64,000 bases of DNA from Balneola sp. (GTDB taxonomy: Bacteria; Bacteroidota; Rhodothermia; Balneolales; Balneolaceae): NCBI GenBank assembly GCA_028284195.1, contig JANQSE010000009.1:22660-86659 (forward strand). The letters run 5' to 3'. Shown here in pieces: positions 9,178 through 19,635 of this stretch (positions are counted from its first letter, which is position 1; each line of letters starts with the position of its first letter). A model generated the notes under the pieces. It was not told the DNA's origin. It saw only the letters and a program-made list of their open reading frames with translations, and ran no database searches. Position numbers and translations under genes: made by a program.

Positions 9178-11559
9178 TTATTCGCTTTTAAGACTGTCCA
9201 CAGGGTTGGTAAGTGCGGCTTTAACAGATTGCCAGCTCACGGTCATAAGGGTAGCAATCAGAGCCAGCAGAGCAGTGTAAATGAATACCGCAACACCAAT
9301 GTTGATTTGGTAGGCAAAGTTTTGGAGCCATTCATTCATCACATACCATGCCAAAGGGCTCCCAATTACAAAGCCAATCCCTACAAGTTTCAAAAAATCG
9401 GATGAAAGCAAAGCTACTATACTTGCTACCGAAGCTCCCAACACTTTTCGAATTCCTATTTCCTTAGCACGTTTTTCTATGAGAAAAGAAGAGAGCCCTA
9501 CCAATCCAAGGCAGGCAATGAAAATGGCAAGCCCGGAGAACAAAGAGAGTAAGTTCCGTGTTTCTATTTCGGATTTATATAGTGCATCCAGTTGCTGATC
9601 CATAAACAGGAATTCAAAAGGACGATGAGGAGCTATTTCTTCCCATACATTTTCTAAGGCATTTAGTGTGCCCTGAATATTAGAGGGATTTACCTTGACT
9701 AAAAGATGGTTGTGCATGTTTTTGTTCATGAACAATGCCAATGGCTCCACTTGTTCTTTTAGAGAAGCAAAATTGAAATCTTTGATTACACCTACTATTT
9801 CGCCTTCACGATTACCTAACACATTGAATTTTTTGCCAATGGCTTCTTTCGGAGTCCATCCATATGCGCTGACCAGTGTTTCGTTTAATAAATAAACATA
9901 TCCTTGTTCGTAAGAATAATTTGGGTTAGAAGGGAATCCATTTCCGGAAATCAGGTCAATATTTAACGTATTAATCAAATCTCTGTCTGCAGCTCCCGCA
10001 TTAATTAGAATTCGTTGAGTACCTGGCATATGCTCGGATTGATATCCGCCAAAAACTTTGCCCGGGATGTTCGACATATACGTTGCGTTTATAACGCCAG
10101 GTTGCCTGAGAATCTCAGATTTTAGAAGCTCTCTTTTTGGATTCAGGTCTCTGTCGTTTGTAGGAAGCACAATAACTTCCTCTTTATCAAAACCGAGAGA
10201 CTTGTTTAGTACAAAGTCAGTTTGCATGTAAATAACAGCAGTGCCAATAATCAAGAAAGTAGAAATAGTAAATTGGAACGCAACCAATCCTTTTCTCAGA
10301 AAATCCCCGGAGCTTTTTTTATTTAAAAGTCCTTTTAAAACCTGAACCGGATTGTATGATGAGAGGAGTAAAGCAGGGTAACTGCCGGCGAATAGTGTAG
10401 TAACCAGCGTGATACCAATAAGCAGGTACATAACATTTAGATCGGTAAGAATATTAAACTCTATGTTTTGCCCCATCAGGTTAAAGAAGGCATCTTTACA
10501 TACTTCAACAAGAATTACCGCTATTGCAATAGAGATTAAAGTGAGGATAATGGATTCTCCATAAAACTGTTTAACCAGTTGAGATTTTACAGCTCCTAAT
10601 GCCTTTCTGATACCTACTTCAGCACCTCTGCGGGCTGAACGGGCTGTAGCAAGGTTTATATAGTTTATAATGCCAATTATTAGAATCAGAAATGCCAGAA
10701 GGGAAAACCCGTATACCTGTTGTATATTCCCCATAACTGCGACATCTGAATCAGAGTCGCTTTGTAAGTAAATGTCCTTTAATGGAGTAAAAGAAAGGGT
10801 AAAATCACGCTCTTCGGGCAAATTAGTATCCAGAAATTCATTAACTCTGGCTTGTAACATCTCTTTAGAACTTTTAGGATTTAAAAGAAGGTAAGTGAAA
10901 AAGTTCGCCGACTGAAGTTCAGTATCTGAGAGTTGAGACCAGTTGCTGCGGGTGTTAAGGGAAGCCAGATAATCGAAACTGAAATGAGAATTAGAAGGAG
11001 TGTTTTGCACAACGCCTGTAATATTGAAATCGATAGCCTGTGAAAAAATGCGGGCATTTATGGTTTTACCAATCACATCTAACGAGCCAAATAACTGGAT
11101 GGCTTTCGACTCAGTTAATACAATAGACCGGGGATTTATCAGAGCAGTTTTTGAGTTTCCGGCAATAAGTTGAAATGAAAAAATGTCGAAGAAACTTGAG
11201 TCGGCATATAAGAAACTCTCTTCCTGGAATTTTTTATTTTCGATGCTGATGATGACAGGATTGTACCTGGTTGGATCGTACAACCTAATCCAGCGTTCTA
11301 TATCAGAGGTGACAGAATTAATAGTGGGTGCAATCATAGAGGGAGTAACTGCGCTTTTTCGATCTTCAGTAATTAACTCTACCCGGACAATACGGTCAGC
11401 ATTTTCATGAAAGCCATCATAACTGAGCTGATGTTTTACAAAAATGAGTATGAGCAGGCACAGCCCAATCCCAATGGAAAGCCCGGAAATATTTATAAAC
11501 GAATATCCCTTATGTTTTTTGAGGTTTCGCAGCGCAATCTTGATGTAGTTTTTTAGCAT
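9178..11559 (-). CDS. MacB/FtsX-type ABC permease (paralogue 4)
   Basis: 793 residues opening with MLKNYIKIALRNL. Topology: one N-terminal transmembrane helix, a large periplasmic MacB core domain (about 45-250), three helices (about 280-410), a fifth helix (about 425-450), a second periplasmic domain, and three final helices holding EIGIRKVLGAS. It ends in TNPVDSLKSE, the tail typical of these duplicated permeases. Such proteins couple periplasmic substrate handling to ATP hydrolysis; macrolides, lipoproteins and peptides are known family substrates, but none can be chosen here. Confidence 0.9.
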   Translation of the reverse strand: MLKNYIKIALRNLKKHKGYSFINISGLSIGIGLCLLILIFVKHQLSYDGFHENADRIVRVELITEDRKSAVTPSMIAPTINSVTSDIERWIRLYDPTRYNPVIISIENKKFQEESFLYADSSFFDIFSFQLIAGNSKTALINPRSIVLTESKAIQLFGSLDVIGKTINARIFSQAIDFNITGVVQNTPSNSHFSFDYLASLNTRSNWSQLSDTELQSANFFTYLLLNPKSSKEMLQARVNEFLDTNLPEERDFTLSFTPLKDIYLQSDSDSDVAVMGNIQQVYGFSLLAFLILIIGIINYINLATARSARRGAEVGIRKALGAVKSQLVKQFYGESIILTLISIAIAVILVEVCKDAFFNLMGQNIEFNILTDLNVMYLLIGITLVTTLFAGSYPALLLSSYNPVQVLKGLLNKKSSGDFLRKGLVAFQFTISTFLIIGTAVIYMQTDFVLNKSLGFDKEEVIVLPTNDRDLNPKRELLKSEILRQPGVINATYMSNIPGKVFGGYQSEHMPGTQRILINAGAADRDLINTLNIDLISGNGFPSNPNYSYEQGYVYLLNETLVSAYGWTPKEAIGKKFNVLGNREGEIVGVIKDFNFASLKEQVEPLALFMNKNMHNHLLVKVNPSNIQGTLNALENVWEEIAPHRPFEFLFMDQQLDALYKSEIETRNLLSLFSGLAIFIACLGLVGLSSFLIEKRAKEIGIRKVLGASVASIVALLSSDFLKLVGIGFVIGSPLAWYVMNEWLQNFAYQINIGVAVFIYTALLALIATLMTVSWQSVKAALTNPVDSLKSE

Positions 11560-11574
11560 GATTATTCTCTTTTT

Positions 11575-14019
11575 TTATTCGTTTCTCAGATTTTCTACTG
11601 GATTTTGAAGAGCTGCTTTTACTGATTGCCAGCTAATAGTAAAAACAGCGATAGCCAATGCTGATATACCTGCAACCAGAAATATTTCAACTCCCAAATC
11701 AATTTTATATGTGAATGCTTGTAGCCATTTATCAACAAAGTAGTAGGCGGCTGGAACTGCCAATACGAATCCGATGACAACCAATTTTATAAAGTCTTTG
11801 GTTAGCAGCTGTACGAGGTTAGCTACTGATGCGCCCATTACTTTACGAATAGATATCTCTTTATTTCTCCTTTGAGATGCCAGAGATGCTAAACCGAACA
11901 ATCCAAAACAAGCCAGCAGAATAGAAATACCAGTTGCAAGCTTCATAATCAGGTTCCAGCGTTGTTCATCCTCATACTGCCGCTGGAGAAGGTTGTTCAT
12001 AAAATGGTATTCGAATACTTCGCTTGGGAAAAGGTCATTCCATAGCAATCTTAAATCATTGATAGTTTCGGAGAAGTTTGCGTTGCTTGTTTTAACATAA
12101 ATTGTTGAGGGCTCGTTATAATCCTTATTCTCGATATGTGTTATCAGCATTGGATCTATACTATTGAAAAACGATGCGTAATGAAAATCCTCAACTACAG
12201 CAAGTACTTTATATCCATCGTAAGGACCATTAAAATTTTTACTTTTATCTTCAATGACCTTTCCCACCGGGTTTTCCCAGCCAGCATACTCAGCAAAGGT
12301 TTTATTTATAATCACGCCTTTTTTGATATCTGAAAGTTTATCAGAAGTAAAGTTTTCCCCTTCAAATATCTTAATGCCCATAGTATTGATAAAATGTTCA
12401 TCTGCAGCTTCTACTACTATGCCGTTATTAGGAAAGCCTTCAAGATTTGTGGCTGACATCATTGATGCTAATCCGCTTTCCACATACTTGCTAAAGTAGC
12501 TCGCAGAAACAGATGCATTTGAAACTGAGGTCATTAATCTAGCCTGTCTTGCAAATTCAGCAGCATTTTTCTTGAGTATATCACTGTTCTCATCTAATGA
12601 GATAGAAATAATCTGCTCAGGTTCATAACCAAGGTCTTTAGTGAGCATGTATTGGAATTGCTGCTGCATAGTTACCGTAAAAATCAGGAAGCCAATAGAA
12701 AGGCCAAACTGGATCACAATTAAGGTTTTTACGATTAAGGGAGTTTTTTGTGCTGAACGTCCTGTAGTTCCGATTCCGGATTTTTGTAATCTTGGAATAG
12801 CTAATGCAGGATAGCTTCCGGTGATTAACGTGATAAGAACTAAAAGTCCACCCAAAACTATCCAAAGCAGCGGGTCTTGAAGCAACCCAACACTTATAGG
12901 TTTTTGTATGGCTTGTTGAAAGTAAGGTACTAAGAGTTCTGAAAGTACAATACCAATTAAGAAAGCAATAAAGCAGGTAATAAATACCTCACCAAAGAAT
13001 TGTTGACTGATATGCTTTTTTTCCGCTCCTGAGGTTACACGTATTCCAATTTCGTTTGCCCGATTAGCTGCCCGGCTAAGTGTGAGACTGATAAAATTTA
13101 TACCAGCGATGGCAAGAATTACCAATGCAATTCCGCCAAGTATAAAAGTGTAGAGGCGATTTCCGGTTTTAAACAGGTACCCTCCTATACCATTATTAAA
13201 ATAAACCTCAGTTAAAGGTTGAAGTTTCATCACCTGTTTCATGCGCCGGGCCATTGCTCCATAGTGAGTTTCCACGAACTGTGGGAACTTTGCTTCTAAC
13301 GCCGTCTTTTCTGTTTTAGAATTAAGTAATACCCATGTTTGGAAGCTTCCTACAAACCATGATTCTCTCAATTGTTTGGCACTTTCTTCATTTTCTGTTA
13401 GAAACACCGACTCAACTGGCAGAACAATATCGAACGAAAGGCTGGAGTTTTTAGGTACTTCTTTGGCTATTCCCGAGACGGTATAATAATGTTCATTACC
13501 ATTCATCCTAAGGGTTAAAACCTTACCTATTGATGAAGTATTACCAAAAACAGATTGGGCAAAACCTTCTGAAATAACTATGCTATTTGGAGTACTTAGA
13601 ACATTTTTTTTACTACCCTCTGTTAATCGAAAAGAAAACAGATCAAAGAAATTTTCATCAGCAAAGAGAGCGGTTTGAGAAAAAAACTTTTCTTTCTCCT
13701 TATATTGTATTTCTCTTTGGGCTAACCGAACAACCGCTTTAATTTCAGGGAAAGATGCTTTTACCTCACCTCCAAGCAGAAAGGAGTTTACCGGGCTTTT
13801 TCGAATGGTACCAGAAAATGAGTCATGCCTTTCATTATATATTCTGAAAATGTTGTCCTTATTCTTATGGAAGTTGTTGTAAGAAAGTTCCAACCGGACA
13901 AAAAGAACAAGTAGAATGCAGCAGGCAATACCTGCTGCTAAACCACTAATGCTTATAGCAGAATCAATTTTATTCTTAAAAAGATTACGAAGGGCAATTT
14001 TAAAATAATTTTTTAGCAT
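11575..14019 (-). CDS. MacB/FtsX-type ABC permease (paralogue 3)
   Basis: 814 residues, the same eight-helix duplicated architecture as its neighbours, with MLKNYFKIALRNL at the start, EIGIRVTSGAE in the first helical unit and EISIRKVMGAS in the second. It ends QNPVENLRNE. The first motif departs from the usual RK-x-LGA, which suggests relaxed constraint or specialisation in the first half. Fifteen bases separate it from paralogue 4 and six from paralogue 2, so these are one transcript. Confidence 0.9.
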   Translation of the reverse strand: MLKNYFKIALRNLFKNKIDSAISISGLAAGIACCILLVLFVRLELSYNNFHKNKDNIFRIYNERHDSFSGTIRKSPVNSFLLGGEVKASFPEIKAVVRLAQREIQYKEKEKFFSQTALFADENFFDLFSFRLTEGSKKNVLSTPNSIVISEGFAQSVFGNTSSIGKVLTLRMNGNEHYYTVSGIAKEVPKNSSLSFDIVLPVESVFLTENEESAKQLRESWFVGSFQTWVLLNSKTEKTALEAKFPQFVETHYGAMARRMKQVMKLQPLTEVYFNNGIGGYLFKTGNRLYTFILGGIALVILAIAGINFISLTLSRAANRANEIGIRVTSGAEKKHISQQFFGEVFITCFIAFLIGIVLSELLVPYFQQAIQKPISVGLLQDPLLWIVLGGLLVLITLITGSYPALAIPRLQKSGIGTTGRSAQKTPLIVKTLIVIQFGLSIGFLIFTVTMQQQFQYMLTKDLGYEPEQIISISLDENSDILKKNAAEFARQARLMTSVSNASVSASYFSKYVESGLASMMSATNLEGFPNNGIVVEAADEHFINTMGIKIFEGENFTSDKLSDIKKGVIINKTFAEYAGWENPVGKVIEDKSKNFNGPYDGYKVLAVVEDFHYASFFNSIDPMLITHIENKDYNEPSTIYVKTSNANFSETINDLRLLWNDLFPSEVFEYHFMNNLLQRQYEDEQRWNLIMKLATGISILLACFGLFGLASLASQRRNKEISIRKVMGASVANLVQLLTKDFIKLVVIGFVLAVPAAYYFVDKWLQAFTYKIDLGVEIFLVAGISALAIAVFTISWQSVKAALQNPVENLRNE

Positions 14020-14025
14020 AATGCT

Positions 14026-16437
14026 CTATTCGCTTTTAAGGCTTTCAACGGGGTTGGCTAATGCGGCCTTTACACATTTATAACCAACGGTTAGTATTAC
14101 TATAATGAGCGTGCCTGCCAGGGCAGTTCCAAAAATTCCAAACCCAAGATTTATCTTGTATGCAAATTCAGCCAGCCATTGCTGCATTAAGTAGTAAGAA
14201 ACAGGTGCTGCAATTGCGAAAGAGATGAGAGTTAGTACCGAAAATTCGTTCGCAAATATTTTCAGGATGTCCAAAACATCGGCACCAAGTACTTTTCGCA
14301 CGCCAATTTCTTTAGTGCGTGTTGCTGCCATGTAAGAGATTAGCCCAAATAAACCCAGGCAGCCAATTAGTATGGCAACCACGGTAAAAATGTTCATGAT
14401 CCGAGCTGTTTGCTGTTCGTCTTCATACATTTCAGCAATGCTGTCGTCCAGGAAGGAGTATTCGAATACAAAATCAGGGAATATCTGGTTGTAGGCTTTT
14501 TCTATGCTTGCTATAGCTTCCTGTATTCTTGAGGAGTTGATTTTGATCCCAACCAGGTGATACCTTCTGTTTACGCTGATAACAACCGGGCTAAGTCCCT
14601 TGTGTAGAGATTGGGTGTTAAAATCTTTTACAACACCTACAACCGGAGCTTCTCTTCTCCAAATAGATAATGGCTTACCCAGTATTTGATCATAGTTTTC
14701 ATGGTAACCTAATTGCGAAGCCAGTGATTCGTTTATCAGATACATATTAACGGTATCAGATGGAGCCAGGCTTGTACCTGCAAGAATAGTAAGCCCATAT
14801 GTATCTACAAATTCTTCATCTACATATTTTATTTGGGCATTATTTTCTGTTCTAACGGTATCGTTAATAAATGTATAGTTGCCTCCCCATATATTGCTGT
14901 TCATAGCTCCGGTATTTGAGAAACTCATATTAAGCACAGAACTTTCTCTGCTAAGAAGGTTTCTTAATGAATTCACGGATTGCTCGCTGTAATCAGGGAT
15001 GGGTATTTCAACCAAAGCGTTTTTCTCAAAGCCTAATTCTTTGTTTAAAAAGAAATCGATTTGGGTGGCAATTACTATGGTTCCGATAATCAGTATCTGT
15101 GTAATGGTGAACTGCACAACCGTAAGGCTTCGCCGTAATGTAATGCCTTTCCCATAGCTGGAGTTGATTTTATTTCGGATAGCATCAATAGGGCTAAAAC
15201 CTGATAAATGCTGAGCCGGATACCAGCCTGCAGCCAGGGTTACTATCACAAACAAGCTTCCCAGAAAAAGTAGCATTGCCCCGTTCGAAAGAAGATTTAG
15301 TTCCGGATTAAACCCTAAAACAGGTTCAGTATATCTCAGCAAAAGTTCTGTGAACCCAACGCTAAGAACTAATGCCAAAAATGTGGTTAAAGCGGTTTCT
15401 GCTAAAAAATGGAACGTTAATTCTGCTTTGGTACCGCCCAGTGTTTTTCTCAACCCAACTTCTTTCGAACGTTTTACTGCAATTGCTGTATTTAAATTGA
15501 TGAAATTAATACAAGCAGTAATCAAAAGCAGAAACCCTATAATCCCGAGGGTAATTAAAATTCTTTTTTCCACAACACGTCCGCTGTAGGTAGAAAAACG
15601 GCTGTCGAAATGGAAGTCAGCAAGCGGTTGAAGGAAAAACTTGACTTCAGTTACTCTGTCCTCATCTGTATATTTTGCAATAAGAGGTTTAAGCTGTGCA
15701 TTTATATCTTCAGGATGAACACCCCGTTCAAGTTTTAAATAAGTTTGTAATGAACTTGAATTGCTGTTCCAGCTGTCCATGGCTCTGGAGTTACCATTTC
15801 GATTTCTGGAATGAGAAGATGCTAAAAAAGTGAAGGGGAAATCGGTAGTTTCAGGAAAGTCTTTTACCAGTCCTGTGATCTGCAGGTCGTACATACTGCC
15901 GGTATTTAAGACTAATTGTTTGCCAATTACATCAAGGCTGCCGAACATTTTTTGAGCGAAACTCTCGGTAATTACAACTGAGTTTGGAGCTACAAGGGCA
16001 TTATCAGGATTGCCTGAGATCCATTGGTAGTTAAAGATGTTGAAGTAGTCTTGTTCAACGAAGGCGGCATTTTCTTCTTTAAACTTTTTTTCGAGTCTTC
16101 CTTTCGAATAAAACGTTACTACCGGATCATTGGCATTATTATTGTCGATAATTGAAACATGCTCTATGCCCGTTACTTCGTTTTCTATAGTGCTGGCAAG
16201 GGGGTAGGGGCCGCCGCGATCGTAACCAATTTTACCTGAAGTATTGGTTTCGCGAACTACCCGGTAAATACGATCGCTATTTTCGTGCCATTTGTCGAAG
16301 CTTAGATCATACTGAATAATCAGAAAAATTATAATCGAGCATACCATGCCCAAAGTAAGCCCGCCAACATTGATTGATGTGTGGCTTTTATTTTTTAATA
16401 AGTTTCTGAATGCAATCTTGATGTAATTTTTTAGCAT
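14026..16437 (-). CDS. MacB/FtsX-type ABC permease (paralogue 2)
   Basis: 803 residues with MLKNYIKIAFRNLLKNK at the start, EVGLRKTLGGT in the first FtsX unit and EIGVRKVLGAD in the second, ending ANPVESLKSE. The two large periplasmic domains are the most divergent part between the paralogues, as expected if each handles a different partner or substrate. Lies in the middle of the four-permease series with 13 bases to paralogue 1. Confidence 0.9.
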   Translation of the reverse strand: MLKNYIKIAFRNLLKNKSHTSINVGGLTLGMVCSIIIFLIIQYDLSFDKWHENSDRIYRVVRETNTSGKIGYDRGGPYPLASTIENEVTGIEHVSIIDNNNANDPVVTFYSKGRLEKKFKEENAAFVEQDYFNIFNYQWISGNPDNALVAPNSVVITESFAQKMFGSLDVIGKQLVLNTGSMYDLQITGLVKDFPETTDFPFTFLASSHSRNRNGNSRAMDSWNSNSSSLQTYLKLERGVHPEDINAQLKPLIAKYTDEDRVTEVKFFLQPLADFHFDSRFSTYSGRVVEKRILITLGIIGFLLLITACINFINLNTAIAVKRSKEVGLRKTLGGTKAELTFHFLAETALTTFLALVLSVGFTELLLRYTEPVLGFNPELNLLSNGAMLLFLGSLFVIVTLAAGWYPAQHLSGFSPIDAIRNKINSSYGKGITLRRSLTVVQFTITQILIIGTIVIATQIDFFLNKELGFEKNALVEIPIPDYSEQSVNSLRNLLSRESSVLNMSFSNTGAMNSNIWGGNYTFINDTVRTENNAQIKYVDEEFVDTYGLTILAGTSLAPSDTVNMYLINESLASQLGYHENYDQILGKPLSIWRREAPVVGVVKDFNTQSLHKGLSPVVISVNRRYHLVGIKINSSRIQEAIASIEKAYNQIFPDFVFEYSFLDDSIAEMYEDEQQTARIMNIFTVVAILIGCLGLFGLISYMAATRTKEIGVRKVLGADVLDILKIFANEFSVLTLISFAIAAPVSYYLMQQWLAEFAYKINLGFGIFGTALAGTLIIVILTVGYKCVKAALANPVESLKSE

Positions 16438-16450
16438 GATGATTCCTCAA

Positions 16451-18835
16451 TTATTCATTTTTAAGACTTTCAACGGGGTTGGCCAGGGCAGCCTTTACTG
16501 TTTGATATCCGATAGTCAGAAATGCTATCAGCACTGTAAGGATCCCAGCCCCAACAAATATGGAAATGCCCGGTGCATTGCTGTAAGCAAAGCTTTTTAA
16601 CCATTCATTAATCAGGAAGTAGGCCAGAGGGGCTCCCACCAAAAAGCCTACAAAAACCAATTTTATAAAATGGAAAGACAGAACTTGTACCAGGCCTGTG
16701 ATAGAAGCACCTAACACCTTTCTAATGCCAATTTCTTTTTTACGGTTTATAACTGTGAACGAAACCAGCCCGAGCAGCCCTAAACAGGCGATAAAAAGAG
16801 TCAGGTATGTGAAGTACCTGAGCATCTCGGCAATTACAACTTCGGTTGTGTACTCATCGGCAATATCCTCTTCCAGGAAGTAATGCCAGGCCGGGATGCC
16901 ATTATTGAACGCCTTAATCACCTCGTCGATTTGTTCTGTTAAGGGTGCTATTTCTGCGTTTCGCAGCTTTATGGATATATCAAAGAATCTGCCCGGGTCA
17001 GAGAAAAGTACCAAAGGTTGAATGGTTGTATGCAGGGTTTCGAAATGGAAGTCTTTTACTACCCCAACAACTTCATATTTTCTTGGTGCTTCATCATTAA
17101 ACCGTTGGGTAATTGTTTTTCCAATCGGCTGTTCCCAGCCAAACTTTCTGGCAGCAGCTTCATTTATAATGATGGAACTAACAGTATCTGAAGCCAGGTT
17201 AATGGAAAAGTCGCGGCCTTGTATAAGTTCAATTTCAAACTGGGTAAGAAAATAAGGGTCAACCGAGTAATTGTTTATACGCAAGCCATCTTCCTGCAAA
17301 TTGCCTTCGGGATAAAACTGTGTACGCCTTCCGGCTTCTTCTCCCGGAATATTAGAGCTGTAAGACACTTCGGCTACGCCGGGGATTTTGAAAAGCTCGC
17401 CTCTGATGGTTTCCATTTCCTGTATCGATCTGCTTCCCGGAATGGTTGATACATACATATCACTTTGTTGAAACCCCAGGTCTTTTTCTTTGATGTATGT
17501 GAGTTGGTTTTCAACAGAAGCAGAGCTTATAATTAGAAAAATTGCTACTGAAAATTGTGTAACTACCAGGGAGTTTTTCATCCATGATTTCCCATTCTCG
17601 GTTACCTGATCGCCTTTTAATACTTTAACCGGGCGGAAGGCCGACATAAAGAATGCCGGATACGCTCCTGCTAAGGTTCCAACTAACACAACAATTGCTG
17701 CTATAGAAAAAAGGTAAAATGGATTAGAAAGATAATTTGCGGTTACACTCCAGTCGGCAATATCGTTGAACCAGGGCAGGGCAAGTTCAACCAATACAAT
17801 GGCAATAATAACAGCGAGAGTGGAAAGCAGCAAAGCTTCGGCAACAAACTGAAAAACCAGCTGTTTTTTGTAAGCCCCAAGTACTTTTCGAACCCCAATT
17901 TCGCGGGCACGTTTCATGCCTTGGGCGGTAGCCAGGTTAATGAAATTGATACATGCTATAAATAAAATGAGCAGCCCGATTGCCGCAAAAATGTAGATGT
18001 AAGAGATTTCTAAAGAATCCCATCGCTGGCCATAAAGATCAGAATGAAGGAAAAGGTCTTCAAGATCCACAAGATAAGGCCGGTATCTTTTCACATAGTC
18101 TTCGCCCACGTTTTTGGCTACAAAATCAGAGAAACCTGCTTCAATACTCTCTGGGTTTGCTCCTTCCCGAAGCAGAATATATGTGAACAGATTATGGGAC
18201 CTCCAGTTGTTTATTTCCGGATAGTCGTTTTCATCCAAAGAGCTGAAAGAGGCTAATGCGTTATAATAGAAGCTATTTTGGGGATGCCGTTTTGCCAGCA
18301 CGCCGGTTATTTCAAAAGGTTCATCATCAACAAGTAAAAACTTGCCTATCGGGTTTTCATCTGCAAAGTATCGAATGGACATATCTTCCGTTAGCACAAT
18401 ACTGTTTGGCCTGCTTAAAGCTCCTTCAGCAGTGCCATATTTAAAAGGGTAAGTGAATACTTCAAAAATACCTTCATCAACATAAGTGATGCCTTGGCGC
18501 AGAATTTTTTTTCCATATCGCACATTTCCGCCGTTGTCGAGAAGCCGAACCGATTTTTCTATTTCAGGAAATTCCTGCTTTAGCTGATTTCCCCACGGTG
18601 CGGGAGAAATCCCTACATCTAAAACACTGCCATTTTGTTGAGTTATTGCATCTGCCAGTAGGTATATGCGATCGCTGTTTTCGTGATGCTTGTCCATAGT
18701 TACGGCATACTGGATAAGCAAAACAAGGAACAGGCAAATGCCCATTCCGATAGCAAGCCCGGCGGTATTAATGAATGTATATCCTTTTTGCTTGGATAAA
18801 TTTCTGAAAGCGATTTTGAAGTAGTTTTTTAGCAT
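16451..18835 (-). CDS. MacB/FtsX-type ABC permease (paralogue 1)
   Basis: 794 residues, with MLKNYFKIAFRNLSKQK at the start, EIGVRKVLGAY in the first unit, EIGIRKVLGAS in the second and ANPVESLKNE at the end. First permease after the ATPase at 18872, from which it is separated by 36 bases. It probably forms the core transporter with that ATPase and the adaptor at 19635, while the other three permeases share the energy module or use the second ATPase at 8490. Confidence 0.9.
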   Translation of the reverse strand: MLKNYFKIAFRNLSKQKGYTFINTAGLAIGMGICLFLVLLIQYAVTMDKHHENSDRIYLLADAITQQNGSVLDVGISPAPWGNQLKQEFPEIEKSVRLLDNGGNVRYGKKILRQGITYVDEGIFEVFTYPFKYGTAEGALSRPNSIVLTEDMSIRYFADENPIGKFLLVDDEPFEITGVLAKRHPQNSFYYNALASFSSLDENDYPEINNWRSHNLFTYILLREGANPESIEAGFSDFVAKNVGEDYVKRYRPYLVDLEDLFLHSDLYGQRWDSLEISYIYIFAAIGLLILFIACINFINLATAQGMKRAREIGVRKVLGAYKKQLVFQFVAEALLLSTLAVIIAIVLVELALPWFNDIADWSVTANYLSNPFYLFSIAAIVVLVGTLAGAYPAFFMSAFRPVKVLKGDQVTENGKSWMKNSLVVTQFSVAIFLIISSASVENQLTYIKEKDLGFQQSDMYVSTIPGSRSIQEMETIRGELFKIPGVAEVSYSSNIPGEEAGRRTQFYPEGNLQEDGLRINNYSVDPYFLTQFEIELIQGRDFSINLASDTVSSIIINEAAARKFGWEQPIGKTITQRFNDEAPRKYEVVGVVKDFHFETLHTTIQPLVLFSDPGRFFDISIKLRNAEIAPLTEQIDEVIKAFNNGIPAWHYFLEEDIADEYTTEVVIAEMLRYFTYLTLFIACLGLLGLVSFTVINRKKEIGIRKVLGASITGLVQVLSFHFIKLVFVGFLVGAPLAYFLINEWLKSFAYSNAPGISIFVGAGILTVLIAFLTIGYQTVKAALANPVESLKNE

Positions 18836-18871
18836 AGCGGTAGAGTTTAAAATTGGTGTTGACAGAGGCAG

Positions 18872-19561
18872 TTACACATGAAAACCTTCCTGCATATTTT
18901 CAGTAACCACGTGTCCATCAAATAGGTGAATTACTCTCATAGCATAATCAGCATCATGAGGAGAGTGGGTTACCATTACAATAGTTGTGCCTTGCTCATT
19001 TAATTCGGCCAGTACTTTCATTACCTCATTTCCGTGATCGGAATCAAGATTACCGGTTGGCTCATCGGCAAGTATCAGTTTTGCGTTAGCAACAACAGCT
19101 CTGGCAATAGCTACCCGCTGCTGCTGTCCGCCGGATAACTGCTGTGGGAAATGATTGCGACGATGCATCATACTCATTCTTTCAAGAGCTGCTTCGGCTT
19201 TTTCTTTCCGTTCGTCGGCAGAAATTCCTAAATACAGAAGAGGAAGCTCTACGTTTTCAAAAACAGTAAGCTCATCAATCAGGTTAAAACTTTGGAAGAT
19301 GAACCCGATGTTTCCTTTTCGTAATTGAGCGCGTTCTCTTTCAGAATGTTGAGAAACCTCGTGCCCCAAAAAATGGTATTCACCTGATGTTGGGTTATCA
19401 AGTAGCCCCATAATGTTGAGCAGGGTAGATTTACCACAGCCGGATGGGCCCATAATGGCTACAAATTCTCCTTCTTTGATCTCGATATTGACATTGTTGA
19501 GTGCCGTAGTTTCAACTTCTTCTGTTGAATAGATTTTTTTAAGGTTTTTTGCTTGTATCAT
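18872..19561 (-). CDS. ABC transporter ATPase, MacB/LolD type
   Basis: 229 residues with Walker A GPSGCGKS (38-45), signature LSGGQQQRVAIARA and Walker [15 protein letters not shown], plus the switch histidine in MVTHSPHD. A canonical MacB-type ATPase. It lies between the adaptor gene and the first permease; a perfect 17-base inverted repeat separates it from the adaptor gene. Confidence 0.94.
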   Translation of the reverse strand: MIQAKNLKKIYSTEEVETTALNNVNIEIKEGEFVAIMGPSGCGKSTLLNIMGLLDNPTSGEYHFLGHEVSQHSERERAQLRKGNIGFIFQSFNLIDELTVFENVELPLLYLGISADERKEKAEAALERMSMMHRRNHFPQQLSGGQQQRVAIARAVVANAKLILADEPTGNLDSDHGNEVMKVLAELNEQGTTIVMVTHSPHDADYAMRVIHLFDGHVVTENMQEGFHV

Positions 19562-19593
19562 GGTTTTGTTGGTTTGATTTGTATAGAATGTTG

Positions 19594-19635
19594 GTATTTA
19601 GTACTCAGTTACAGTCAAAACTGAGTACTAAATAC
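19594..19635. repeat. Perfect 17-bp inverted repeat between adaptor and ATPase genes
   Basis: The left arm GTATTTAGTACTCAGTT (19594-19610) and right arm (19619-19635) are exact reverse complements with an eight-base loop. The right arm begins at the final base of the adaptor stop codon. No U-run follows on the minus strand, so it does not look like a normal intrinsic terminator. A stable hairpin here could set the ratio of adaptor to transporter mRNA, or it could be a protein-binding palindrome. Confidence 0.75.
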
